A stretch of 64,000 nucleotides of DNA from positions 1,530,892 through 1,594,891 of the forward strand of contig LR746265.1 of NCBI GenBank assembly GCA_902729315.2, in the 5' to 3' direction. Below the pieces are notes generated by a model. That model ran no database searches, had not been told where the DNA came from, and saw only the letters and a program-made list of their open reading frames with translations. Source of the DNA: Spirodela intermedia (taxonomy: Eukaryota; Streptophyta; Magnoliopsida; Alismatales; Araceae). Below, one piece after another: positions 46,629-57,961 of this stretch. The position numbers and the translations under genes are program-made. Within the stretch, counting starts at the first letter, position 1, and each line of letters begins with the position of its first letter.

Positions 46629-47179
46629 CTTCCGGTCAGGGGCACGGCGCCGCTGAGCGGATAGTTCCTTACTGTCGGAGTAGACAAGAGGATAATGAAA
46701 AGGGCGAGAAATGACCTGCTCACTGGGCCTGCCGGTTTCATTTGGTATTCAAGCTTCGACGGTGGCTCACAACCGGCCTCATGAAAAGCGGTCCGGAATC
46801 CCCGTCCGCATAAGCGGTCAGCATGACTGCGCGGAATCGTGCCTACTACTTTATCTATTAAATCTATTCATGTGAGAGACGTTGAAAAAACTCTCTTCAC
46901 TTTGCATACCCAACCCTGTTGATGTACCAAACCTTACACTTGTGGTAATTCTGTATTGGCATGCCACTTTGGAGTTTGATTCTGGTATTTCATTGCTTAA
47001 CTTCCATCTATTGGTCTTGACTTAGCTTCCCATATACTAAGAATATTCAACGTGGTAATCTCTGTTATTATGCAATGTGACTCCTAGTTCATTATATGGT
47101 TAAAAGTTGACACGAGAACACATTCAACTCAGATACCTATAAATACAAACTCTTAACTTTCTTTTGACTGATGGGTCGT

Positions 47180-47366
47180 AGTATAAAGACTTCTTAATGC
47201 TTGTCAAGTTTCTATGATTTATTCATATGTCCAGTGGTTTATGGGGACTAAACACAATTAAGTATTCCAGAGAATAATGAAGTTTGAGTCGGGAATGGAC
47301 TTTGGGTGAGATATCATCAATTTGTTCAATCTCAAAATGTGTGTGCTGAATCTTTCCTTCTTCAAA
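47180..47366 (+). repeat. Array spacer segment, copy 1 (paralogous to 61524-61705)
   Basis: Shares TGCTTGTCAAGTTTCTATG, TTATTCATATGTC, GATATCATCAA and TTGTTCAATCT in the same order and orientation with the DNA upstream of the second BAHD gene. It lies about 550 bases downstream of the first BAHD gene. Confidence 0.8.
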
Positions 47367-48910
47367 AGCTGTTCTGATTAAATAATTGTTATATTTGATC
47401 TCCAATCTAGCTGTCATCAATTGATTTAAGCAACCCCATCCACTCGCTCTTAGATTCACAAATCTAAGCAACCGAATACTAGTATTTTTTGAATACTTGT
47501 ATCAATTATTAGCTCACCATTTTGGGTTTAGGGCTCTAGAAACACCCTTATCCAAATGCCTACGTCACAGGAAGTTGGTGCTGTGTTTCTTATAATTATG
47601 TATCGATTGTGAACCTCACCCTCAGCTGCAGCAAATGGATAGCTACAAGGTTAAGGGGGGCAAGGGTGTACAACAGAATTGTGACATACTTTTAATAGTA
47701 GGTAAATATACATCATCTCTATTATAATACATTCTTGTTAAATGTTATTATACCTATTGACGTGACTTAGTCGTTGTATAGTAAATCACGTAAATTTAAA
47801 TTTTATAAAATTAAAAAATATGAATTTTTAGATATTTAGAAGTATTTTTGAACAAATATATCAATTATAATTCAATAAAACTTCTATAAATAGTGATAAT
47901 TTTCTAGATTGATCACAGGGATGTAATATAATATATGATAATTATTCAGAATTTTTCTCAAAGAATATTATTTGCTATGAATTTTATACTAAGAAATGAA
48001 AAAGAAATATATTTAAAATTCACAAAAAAAGAAAATAAGGGTGTGTACATCAAGATGACATCAGCACTCGGCAAATGCAAATCGGGTAAAAATAGAGTTA
48101 TGCCCGATGATTCTTACGTAAGCGATTACATACGATTTAATTGATCAAATTAAGATCTATAAAAGCTAGATGAATCGTAATTGAATGAAGTATATCTTGG
48201 TAAATTTAAATCACACAAATTATCACTAAATGAAGTGAAAAGTAAGTTGAAAGCAAGAAAACAGAGTTTCGGCATCGCGGCCGCGATGTGTCAGCAATAC
48301 ACCAAAATCCTGAGCGTTTGGGAGGATCGTCGTACAGTGTCCACAGCCTCGAAGGCTCTCATTGGACAAAAACGACGTGGACAATCTCTAGATCTCCTTG
48401 TGAAGTCTAGAGATCAATGAAATAGGTCATGGAATCGTCTCCGGTGGCTGTCACTCGGTAGAGAGGAAAAACGACGACTTTGCGGCTCTTCGGCAGTTGT
48501 CACCTGACAGAGAGGAGTTGGATGGAGGTGGGGCGCGTGTCAGGGAGCTTCATCCTCAGGTCCACGCAGCAAGAGGAGGCTCTTCATCACATCTGGTATG
48601 CTCTCAAGAGGTGGCGACTCGTCTCTCGGCGGATCGTCCTCTTCTTGATGACGGCTTGTTTGTCGATCAATCGGAGATACTTTACTCGATAGATTCACGA
48701 TCCTTTTATCGCGAATTGTTCAACAATTTTAGTAACAATGCTCCGTGAATCGTGTTGACGAGATTTTCACCGATGATCTAGCAATTCTGGTTGTTTAATC
48801 TTTCACTAGTGATTTGCAGGAAAGTCGCGATAATCAGATAAAAAATATGAGTTTTGGCTCTAAGAGGATTTGAACCCGTGCCGATTGGTCGTTATTTCTA
48901 GGCGAGTTTA

Positions 48911-48952
48911 GTCCCACATCGCTTGTGCGCCGAATTTTTTGGTGAATATATA
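48911..48952 (+). promoter_or_regulatory. snRNA-type USE plus TATA module (candidate Pol III promoter)
   Basis: GTCCCACATCG at 48911-48921 fits the upstream sequence element of plant snRNA promoters (RTCCCACATCG). A TATATA box follows at 48947-48952, 25 bases later; that spacing is the one known for plant RNA polymerase III genes such as U6. A transcript would start near 48975, and T-rich termination signals occur from about 49152. The downstream sequence does not resemble U6, U3 or 7SL RNA as I know them, so the module may be chance or a relic. Confidence 0.3.
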
Positions 48953-49303
48953 GTAATATTACATTTACAATCAAGTCCCTTTCTCGCGCGTGTACAACCA
49001 TTCCTTACCCCCACAATCGGCTAGCCACCAGTGATGTGGAAGGGGAGTGGCGCACACATGCCCCTATCGGTCCAAGCTGCTCGAGCCCTTGCTTATGGCT
49101 ACTCCCTGACTACGCTTTCGATCCGCTTGTGGGCCTAGTTGACCGATGGGTCCCCCCCATTTTATTTTATTTTATTTCTTTTTCTTCATTTATCTCAAAA
49201 GTAAGATTATAAAAATCATATAAATTTGTATAAAATTACATAATTACCTAAAAATTCATGTTAATCAATTGAAAACTACTTTTCACGCTTTAACACAAAT
49301 AAA

Positions 49304-49373
49304 AGTCTAGTTATCATGAGTTAAGACTAAAACTATATTATTTACTAATTATTAACTCATGATAATGAAGACT
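49304..49373. repeat. Inverted repeat (about 21-bp arms)
   Basis: The left arm (49304-49324) and right arm (49352-49373) are nearly perfect reverse complements, sharing TTAACTCATGATAA, with a loop of about 27 bases. Surroundings are AT-rich. It could be a small foldback element or chance. Confidence 0.6.
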
Positions 49374-49889
49374 TATCACCCATGCAATATGAGAAGATGA
49401 TAATCTCCCACTAGAATGAAGAGGACCATTCTATCTTTCCCTCCACAAGGTTAAGAGCAAATTCAAAGATTGTGTACTTTAGAGGAAAATTGAGGACGAT
49501 TAATTTTGATACTCACGACCAATAGAAAGTTCCTACGAAGTCGAAAGTAGTGTGTGCAAAATTAAGAGAGTTCACTCAAATGAAAAAAAATAATTTTCCT
49601 CTATAATCTAGAGAATGTAATAACATTAAATAGATAAAGTAATCACGATTTTGAGCAGTCATACTGATTGCTTAGTCGGACGGTAATTGTGGAGCTGGGA
49701 CCTCCAACCAGTCCACAACTCAACGTAGTTTGATGTCAGCGTACATAGGGCCCAGCGGCGGGGTGCCTGGATGTCCCAGTTAGGCATTGATGTAGTATGA
49801 GCGGCCTTCTCCGTCGCCATAGATCTACCATTTCTCCGCATTCTGTCGTCCATTCACCCCACCAGCCCCCCAATCCATCAGCTGTAGTA

Positions 49890-49998
49890 GTGGCTAAGGC
49901 CCCTCATTGACGAACAAGATGGAAGCAATGCAGCGGCAGGAGTTGAGGCTAAGGTGCCAAGGCAGCACCAGATCTCCCCCGCGTCGAGCTCCTTTGCT
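49890..49998 (+). pseudogene. Truncated BAHD gene relic (5' end only)
   Basis: The bases around an ATG at 49919 align with the start of the second BAHD gene (61928-62020). Shared words include the AAG before ATGGA, GCAGCRGCAGGAG-like sequence, TAAGGTGC and GATCTCCCCCGCG followed by GCTCC. Indels shift the frame, and homology stops after about 80 coding bases. A little upstream homology (GTAGTAGTGGC, then a CATTGA word) supports common descent. The copy therefore lost nearly all of its coding region, including both catalytic motifs, and is not functional. Confidence 0.75.
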
Positions 49999-51350
49999 TA
50001 GAATAGAACATATAGAGTTACTTAAGCATTAAAGGATACTGTTAGAACAATCTCTGTAGTAAACAAAATCTAAAGTAAACTAAATACTCAGATTTGGTAT
50101 TTTTTTTTGGGGAATCACAAGTCAAAGTGAAAAGTATGACATATAGAAATTTGAAGAGATTTATGGTGAACAAGAAATAAGTAATCATTGATATGAAACT
50201 TGATCTCCATACTAAATCATTAAACGAGAAGTGATGACATATGATCCACCATGCTTTATTTTTACAAATAGATTGATGTTTTGGCAGATTAAATATATAT
50301 TGCATTGGATGCTTTAGCGTGATTCCTAGTCACTTGCAATGACTTACAGTAATGTCTAGAGTGAATAATGGATGTCAAGTGCCAAGCTCCTATATATTTG
50401 TTGGTTGGCACAATGAAGTGGTTTGCACCTAAAACCAAAAATCATGTAGAGATGAACAAATACTCTATTTAACTCTTTTTTTTCCGAAGTTCTAATCCAT
50501 CAAGACTCTATATCTAATGACTTCTACCCTAATATTGCATAATGCTTCCTATGACACTAGAAAACCAAAAGTTTCTAACATAATCAATTCTTCATCAACT
50601 TTTGTCAATGTCATTCATCCAATGATTGCCATTTACTAATAAAAAAAATGGTATTATTTTCACTAATATGTAACATTAACTCAGTTCCATGAAGGCAGAT
50701 GGGAGAAAACATTCCTTTTTGTAAGAATAAAATTTCTTTAAATTACTCATTTATTTTATAGTTATAAATGACACCTCATTGTAAGATATCTTCTAGTTTG
50801 CAACTATGCTAACTATAGGAGTTTGATGATTAATTTGTTCTTTTGGTTTTTGACTTGTGAATGTTTGCCTCATATCACATGATAATAGACTAGCATTTTG
50901 ACGTCAATTACATTCAATAAACAATGGCACTTGGAGCTTCAAATATCATTGCAACTATGAATGTACAACTAGCAAGAAAGCTTTGTTTGTATTTAAACTA
51001 GTGACATAGGAATTTACTTTTCGCAATACCTCACACTAGCTTTACAAGGACTTCAAATGTCATCATTTTTGGGATTTATGAGGGATGACAAAATTGGTTT
51101 AGTTTTTAATTTACAATTTATTATAAAAATAAAAATAAAAATCAAACATAAATGATTATTCTTGTACTAATGTTTGATTGAAGATCTAAATTATTACATA
51201 TTAAAGTTGTATTAAAATAGTATCATCTCCATGATATTTGACACTTTAGACATATTATAACATCTTTATATGTGCCAAAATAGAGAGTATCTCTATCAAA
51301 TAAAGAGGATTGAAAGATCACAAGAAAACTTCAAAAAGCTCACATTAACA
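49999..51350. other. AT-rich stretch before the Copia element
   Basis: About 1.35 kb of AT-rich DNA following the BAHD relic. No gene, LTR or recognisable transposon block is seen, though a transposon origin is possible. Confidence 0.5.
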
Positions 51351-51498
51351 TGTTGTTTGATAGTGGCATCGAACTCCTGACCCATTAAGGCCCATTATCT
51401 ATCTCACTCTCTCATCTCTCCTCTCTCCTATATAGGATTCATGTATTCTATCGTTTGAGACTACATAGATTTCAAAGTTTTCTTCTCTCGTGTCAACA
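51351..51498 (+). repeat. Candidate Copia 5' LTR (148 bp)
   Basis: The segment starts TGTTG and ends CAACA, holds a TATATAGG box near 51430, and is directly followed by the primer-binding site. No matching 3' LTR is seen in the window, so its borders rest on these signals only. Confidence 0.55.
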
Positions 51499-51510
51499 TA
51501 GTATCAGAGC
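51499..51510 (+). other. Primer-binding site for initiator Met-tRNA
   Basis: TAGTATCAGAGC differs by one base from the usual Copia PBS TGGTATCAGAGC, complementary to the 3' end of initiator Met-tRNA. It immediately follows the candidate LTR. Confidence 0.7.
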
Positions 51511-53629
51511 CCTAGGTATTTGGCGCACCGCTCTCCTCCTTGCTAGCCTCTTCCCTCCTCAGACAGCTCTTTAGTGTCGCCGCTCTTCCCTCTTCTGACG
51601 TTGTCTCTACTATCGCTCTCCTTCTCCCTCCGACGTCGTCGTCTCTATCATCACTCTCCTTCTCCTTTCGGCGCCACCCTCCTTGCCGCCCTTGCCACTT
51701 GCCAGTGTCGTTGCACTCCTCCTATTCTCTGATGTCTCCACTATCGTCGTCGCCATTAAGGCCCCTCCTCGTTGTTGTGCCCTCGCTATCGTGCTGTTAC
51801 GGCTCCATCGTTCTCAGGTGTCAAGGGCATCACCGCCGCCGTCGAGGTCCCTCCTTGCCGTCGTGCCCTTGTCGTTGCTCCCTTGCTGTTGTGCCCCAGC
51901 CCTTGCTGCCGCCATCGCGAGTGCTGTCACCGTCCAGCTGCAACAGCTAGCTTGTCTCTCGACGAGCCAGCTGACGGTTTTCTTTCGGACCGGCCCACTC
52001 GAGACTGGACCAGCCGGACCCTCTTGTCCTTTTGACTTTGCCTGCCCCTCTAGATTGGCATGTTAGTCCCCGACCTGCTCACCCCACCACTTGTCCCTCC
52101 GGCTCGGACCCCTCGACCTTATGGTGTCGTCTCACCCCCCTTTGTCGCCTACCTTTGAGCTCTCTGAGCTTCTCCAACAATTCCTTTAGCTCGCCACTCC
52201 ATCACAGTGTAACTTACTCAGTCGGCGTACATCTTCAGCGGTCACAATTATACATTGTGAACGTCTAGCTTCTAACTCTTCCTTAGATCTCACAATCTCC
52301 TCCATCACCTCTCGGAGGACCCACCTGGCCTTCGAGTCCTTTCGTATATGACATGGTCCCAGCTTGACTTGGCTGTCATCACATGAATATTTCAGAATAT
52401 TAAGTCAAGTATTGTTGAGCCACTAGCAATGCATCATCTCGGCTCGTCTCTTGTGGCTTACTATGGAGACCATATATGCCAACTGAACGAACATCGATCA
52501 AGTTGTGGAGATCTTTGAGTTTCTTCTCTCCTACAAATAAGACGATCTCTCTCTTCAAGCCCACTACAGTCACCTCTAGGCTCTCATCTAAGAAGTTGAT
52601 ATCTATCAGCCCCCTACTACTGACCTCTTGACCCTCCAACACTATCGCCAAGAATTTTATACTGAGGTTTATCTTAGTAAATTTCATCCATCCATCACAT
52701 CTCAGATTCGGAGGACTGTTCTCTCTAGGAATTACATGTCTAATCTCACCTCTATTTTTTCAGCAACCCTTCAGGTCACCATTGATATGCCCATCCACTC
52801 CTCTTCTTTTTCTCTAGGCGTCACCTCTACTCTTTTGGCTCTTGTCGTTGCTCCTCCTCAAGATCGAGATGATACCCCTCCTTCTCATCCTGATGGTGGT
52901 CGTACTCCTCGCAAATGTGGGCGCAACACCTTTCCTCCATGTCCCTACTATAAGAAGCAGAATCATCCAGCTATTAAGTGTTGGAAGTAGTTCGACAAGA
53001 CTGCTTCTACATAGCCGACGATAACTTCTCCGACTTTGGCATCTCCGGCTTCTTTCCATGTTTCAACTCTTACCTTTCATGTAACCTTGATGCCTACGCA
53101 GTATGACACCCTTCGCCACGCCAATGGTATCGATGCTTCCACTTCTATTAGTCTCACCTCGCTTTTGACTTCCTCCACACTAGGTACACACGGTCTCCTT
53201 ACTTCTTCTTTGACGTTGTAGATTATTGATCCGGAGGCTTCCACTCACATGACTGGTATCCCCACTATTCTCTCCTTCTATTAGCCTATCCTGACCCATC
53301 TCCATGTCATCATTGGCAATGGTCGGACATGTCCGGTCAAAGGTCATAGTGCCACCTCGACTTATCCCTCCCTTTATCTTACCTAAGTTCTTTAGGTTCT
53401 CAATTTTTCTACTAATCTTTTTTTCATTAGTGTTATTACCCGTGCCCTCCTTTGTATAGTCATATTCTTTTCCTTTCACTGTACTTTTCAAGATTTACAT
53501 ACCAGATGAAAGATTAATTTGGGTCGTGAAAATAAGCAGGGTGTCTACGAGCTCGTTTCTAAATAACCTTTGTCTAGCCTTCAAGCTCTTTTTGTCTCCT
53601 CTACGACTACTTCTCTTTTGTGGCATTGT

Positions 53630-53637
53630 CGTTTAAG
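53630..53637. repeat. Target-site duplication, left copy
   Basis: CGTTTAAG immediately precedes the T-run that is the LINE A-tail in reverse. The same word is at 61070-61077 on the far side of the LINE. Confidence 0.75.
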
Positions 53638-53849
53638 TTTTTTTTTTTCTTTTTTAAAAAAATGAAAGATGAAGTGGTAGACGCGACCGAAGTTGATTAT
53701 CTCAATTGAGACTGTTGTGAAATCCTCTCATCGATAGTGCGAGGATAGTTTTGTGTTGGTGGTGCTACGTACGCCAGGTCATGTGCTAGTTGGGGGTTGG
53801 CCTAGACGATCCGCCACTGTTGGGGGGCGATAGGTCTCCGTGTTCGCCA

Positions 53850-56800
53850 TATACGAAGTGCTGACATGTCGATCTACTCCAAGCGATGTCGACCTCAAGC
53901 TTCGGCCGACATCTCTTGCCAAGAGGAGAATACATAGCACAGACGAATGCATGCTACATGTGTAGTGAGTGCGTTTGTTGTCTAATTCCCTTCACGTAAC
54001 TGGTGTGTAATGGCACTGATCTTTGTTCTACAACGCATGATGTCGGTCCAAGTACTCTGAAGCTGCCAATGGGAACAAGAACTTGCACGTAACATCTGAA
54101 CAAGCACTCATGAATCAAATTCTACAACGATATCATGGAGATTGTATTCCTCACAGAGGAGCAAACCGTCACGTATCGCCATAGCTTCTACTGCAGTGTT
54201 AGTTTGAATGTTATAAAAATAAGAAAAGGTAAGGATAATACTCCCCCTATGATCCTGTAGGATGTCTCCTCCTCCTGCAGGTCCAGGGTTCCCTCGAGCT
54301 GCTCCATCGACGTTCAACTTCAAGTGTCCAACTGGCGGTAGTCTCCATCGGACGGCCTGAGTGGAGATCTCTATGCGCATAGGCGTGACTTGGAATCCCC
54401 AGGTCCTAAGGGCCTCACAAATTGAGGCCGAGCATGTCACTGAAGGCGACACCAAAAGATAGGTACTTCACAACCATTGTGTGACGTGTCTCATGATCTC
54501 TGGTGCGCGCATTTACTGACTTGCAAAACAAGAAAGATTTCGCCCCTTCCATATCTCTCATAACATGTATGCTATGAAAATACGTAGGTAGAGGCTACCT
54601 CTAGAGTTTTGTAGTGAATCAAAGACTCTCCTGAAAGTCTCTAAGGGTGTAAGAGATGGAGAAAGATGAAATATTGAGGACTAATTCAGTAAGAGTTGGT
54701 TCCAACATTCCGTAGCAACAACACTATGAAAAAATAAGTGGACCATAATTTCACTACTCAGAGTAATGGGACAACAATGACACTTAGAACAAATGATATG
54801 TCTTGTGATGGACATACGATCACCTGTAGGAAGTCTGCGGTGTATCAATTTCCACATAAAGAAAGAGACTCAAGGTACGATAGTAGGGTGCTAAATGAGA
54901 TCTCCCCAAAACTGTTTTGTAGAACAATTTCTAAAGTAATTCTAAGAAGAACTACAAGAAAAATTCCCATCTAGGATAAGAGTCCAAATGGGATGATCAT
55001 CACTAAGACCTAACTCTATCAACGAGATCTCTAGTAGTAAATCTAATGAGAGTCCGTGCCTCTTGAGAAATATACTAGTATCTCTATCGAGAAGCTGAGC
55101 CACCGTGAGACGAGGCCAAGATGGCATAAAAGAGGTAATGGAGGCCAAGAGAGTGTCCGCAAGCCAAGTGTCATACCAAGCACTAATAGTGCCTCGTCCC
55201 ACTTGCCATCAGATTAAAGGCCTCATCTGCAATCAATTCTTTGCCAATCTGCCCATCACTTTCCTCCTTTTATGTCGGTTAGTTGACTAGCCCAATCGCC
55301 GTATTTGGCTAACACAAAGGTCCCTAGGGGTGATCTCGTCGTCTTCATCCATCATACGAGTTTCTTCTGAAGTATGTCGAGGCTATCCTCAGGGCATCTA
55401 ATCCCTAGGCCACCCTTGTCCATCGATCAATATGCTCTCCCAAAAAACTCGACGTTGACGATGAGGCCTGTCAAGTTGACCATCTCATAAGGAGGTACAA
55501 ATCCACCTCACAGATCATAAGACGGTGTCCAGTACCCCATGTACCGCAAGTAGGTACAAGGACATACTCATGAGGACATGGCATATCAATTGGATGTGAC
55601 CGCCTGAGGATAGAAGCTGAAGCTTCTATCTATCAAGTTTCTTCCTCAACTTACACAAAAGGGAATAAAGTAATGAACTCGAGTGCGTCCAAGGAAGATG
55701 GGGCATCCAAGGTAATCAAAGGGTAGATGACCACGCGAGAACCTTGTTAGGTTCTGTATGCGTTGTATGGTGCTAATGGTGGCAGAAGATGCCACCATGA
55801 AACTACTTTTCGAGGCATTGACGAGTTGACTTGCAGCCCGCTCGTAGCTCGAGATGATAGTCATGAGTCCCTTGATGGACACTTCGCACCCATTAAGGAA
55901 AAGTATCGCATCATCAACAAATAAAAAATACGATAGATCAGACAACCCCTCTTCGAATGATATGGTTGAATAAGCTCACGTGTCACCACTCGGGAGAGGA
56001 TTCGACTACGGACTTCTTCAACCAATATGAAGAGAGTGGGTGATAGGGGATCACCATGCCGTAACCCTCGCGAAGCCGTGAAGAAAGGTGTGGAAGTGCC
56101 ATTCATCAATAGGGAGAAATAGTTCTCCCTAACGCATGCATCAACTAGGTCAATGAACTCGTTAGTGAATCCGAAGCATCGAAGCACTTCGGTAAGGAAA
56201 TTCCACTCGATCCTATCAAAAGCCTTTTCTATGTCTAGTTTGATGATGACGTTAGAACCACGGATGTCCTGGTCAAGGGATTGTGCTAATTCGTAAACTA
56301 GCATGACGTTATCATGAATGTGCCGTCCCTTAACAAATCCGTACTGCTCTGAAGATATGAACCTATCAAGAAAAACACTCAGTCGTGCTGTAATAATCTT
56401 GGATACAACTTTGTACCACACATTACAAAGACTGATAGGCCAAAAATCTCTAAAAGAAGTTGGGTTGACCACCTTTGGTGTGAGTGCAATAAAGGTGACT
56501 TTCTAACTTTGTGAGAAGACTTTGCAGCGGAAGAATTCTTTGATGATATGAATTAAATATGTTCCGACGATGTCCCAACATGTTGAATAGAAATCCACTA
56601 GAAAACTATTAAGCCCAAGTGCTCAGTTTCTACTCATTGAGAAGATCACATCTTTGATCTCCTCCCTAGTAGGTATGGTCATAATAAATGAGATCTCCTG
56701 GTGGGTAACTAAGGATGGAATCGATGAGAGTATATCCTCAAAGATCTCAATCAGTTGAGAAGCAAGAAGGGTACGGAAGTATGCAATTCCTACCTCTTGC

Positions 56801-57961
56801 ATACGAGATGTGTCCTGATCATACATCTCTAGAAGAGATGTATAATCAGATTGAGATCGGTGTGCGATCGAGGTATGAAAGAAACGTGTGTTCCTATCAC
56901 CCTCGCGTAGCCACTGGATGCGTGATTTTAGAGATAATATATCTCTTGTCGTCGCGCAGCCTCCTCTAGTTGCTCACTCACTCGAACTCGTCTCGCCCAA
57001 GTGTTGTCAGTCCATTGAGCCTGCAGTTGTCTCTCGACCCCAGTTAGCTCCTTCTTCAACTCTTCTACCTGGGTGTGGATATTCTCGTATACATGCCGAT
57101 TCCATCATTTAAGGTGAAGTTGAGATGCCTCAATTTGTAACTGAGGTTCTCCATAGGAGAGTATGAGATATCTCCATGCCAATGACTCCGCACGAAGCTT
57201 TGGAAGCCTTCGTGCCGAGTCCATATATTCTGAAACCTAAAAGGAGGTCTAGGGGTACTAGCTCTCAAGTTAGGGAGAATAAGGATCGATGTGTGATCTG
57301 ACCTATAGCAAGATAAGAGTGTGACTAATATAGGACATTACACTATTACAATATTATTAGTAAAGTAGCGATCGATGTGCTCATATATTCTTGCACCTCC
57401 TTGTCTCTCGTTGCATCACGTCTAGACCTCGCCAAAAGTAGGAGGCTCGATGAGGGTCTCGCGAAAAATAAAATCATTGAACGTCTCTATGTGATGGGCC
57501 CAAGGGACCCGTCCCCCTTAACGTTCAGTAACTCTACGTACGTAGTTAAAATCTCCAACTATGAACCAAGGAGAATCAACTAGTATAAGATAATCTCGCG
57601 TATATCGTATTAGGTCTTCCCAAAGAGTCTCACAATCTTGGTGTCTATGTGAAGCATAAACAACCGAGAATATAAGCTCTTGGCCATAGCCTAGTACCCT
57701 CATCGTAACATGTTGTGGCCCCTTAACTAGTAGTTGTAGAGAATATGATCTCTTCCAGAACAACTAGATGTGGTTCGTAGGGTTAGAATGAAATTGATCT
57801 ATGCCTAGGTGTCTAAGTAATGGGTGAATGTGATCTGATGGTATCATAGGTTCAATAAGTTCGATGAGGCCTAGTCGGTACTTATTGATGAGTTCAATAA
57901 TGTGGGACTGTGTTTCGAGGTTGCCCAATCTTCGACAGTTCCAAATAAGGCTAGGTATCAT
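53850..57961 (-). pseudogene. LINE ORF2: endonuclease, reverse transcriptase, RNase H (broken)
   Basis: Reads from an ATG at 57961 that overlaps the ORF1 stop. Blocks in order: apurinic-like endonuclease (SLIWNCRRLGN; then WFIVGDFNYV near 57545), and reverse transcriptase (FRDFWPISLCNVWYKVVSKI, EQYGFVKGRHIHDNVMLVYE, IKLDIEKAFDRIEWNFL, GLRHGDPLSPTLF at 56470-56000). In another frame comes the catalytic block FLFVDDAILFLNG (about 55900), where FADD or YADD is usual. A zf-RVT-like region follows (GRGTISAWYDTWL, about 55195), and a C-terminal RNase H (HLKLNVDGAARGNPGPAGGG, about 54395, with REGN followed by a degenerate NALTTH near 53975). Stops and at least one frameshift inactivate it. Confidence 0.85.

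Larger units (their letters stand above)
46629..49889. other. Intergenic stretch within the BAHD array
   Basis: At about 47180-47366 it carries a segment also found upstream of the second BAHD gene. From 47700 to 48250 it is AT-rich. Between 48250 and 48750 open frames match nothing known; a word around GGCTGTCACTCGGTAGAGAGGA recurs in altered form near 48495. A snRNA-type USE/TATA module lies near 48911-48952 and a hairpin at 49304-49373. Some of this is probably old transposon DNA that I cannot classify. Confidence 0.45.
51351..53637 (+). mobile_element. Degenerate Ty1/Copia retrotransposon, 5' part (LTR, PBS, gag, protease)
   Basis: The element begins with a candidate LTR (51351-51498) and a primer-binding site. 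After a Ser/Pro-rich leader come gag blocks with in-frame stops (TMETIYAN, VVEIFEFLLSYK, LLTLQHYRQEF, YLSKFHPSITSQIR). A zinc knuckle-like CPYYKKQNHPAIKCWK at about 52940-52988 has its second Cys changed to Tyr. The protease block reads IIDPEASTHMTG at about 53222, where Copia has DSGAS, so the catalytic Asp motif is altered. The GAG pre-integrase block LLWHCRL (about 53618) is then cut by the LINE insertion. Copia homology resumes at 61070. The many stops mean the element is dead. Confidence 0.85.

Noticed and set aside
48866-48876. Perfect tRNA box B word (minus strand)
   Set aside because: No box A or cloverleaf can be found at the proper distance, so no tRNA gene is called.
51540-52066. 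Ser/Pro-rich open frames in the Copia leader
   Set aside because: Three frames are open at once in a pyrimidine-rich leader between PBS and gag, so coding is unlikely.
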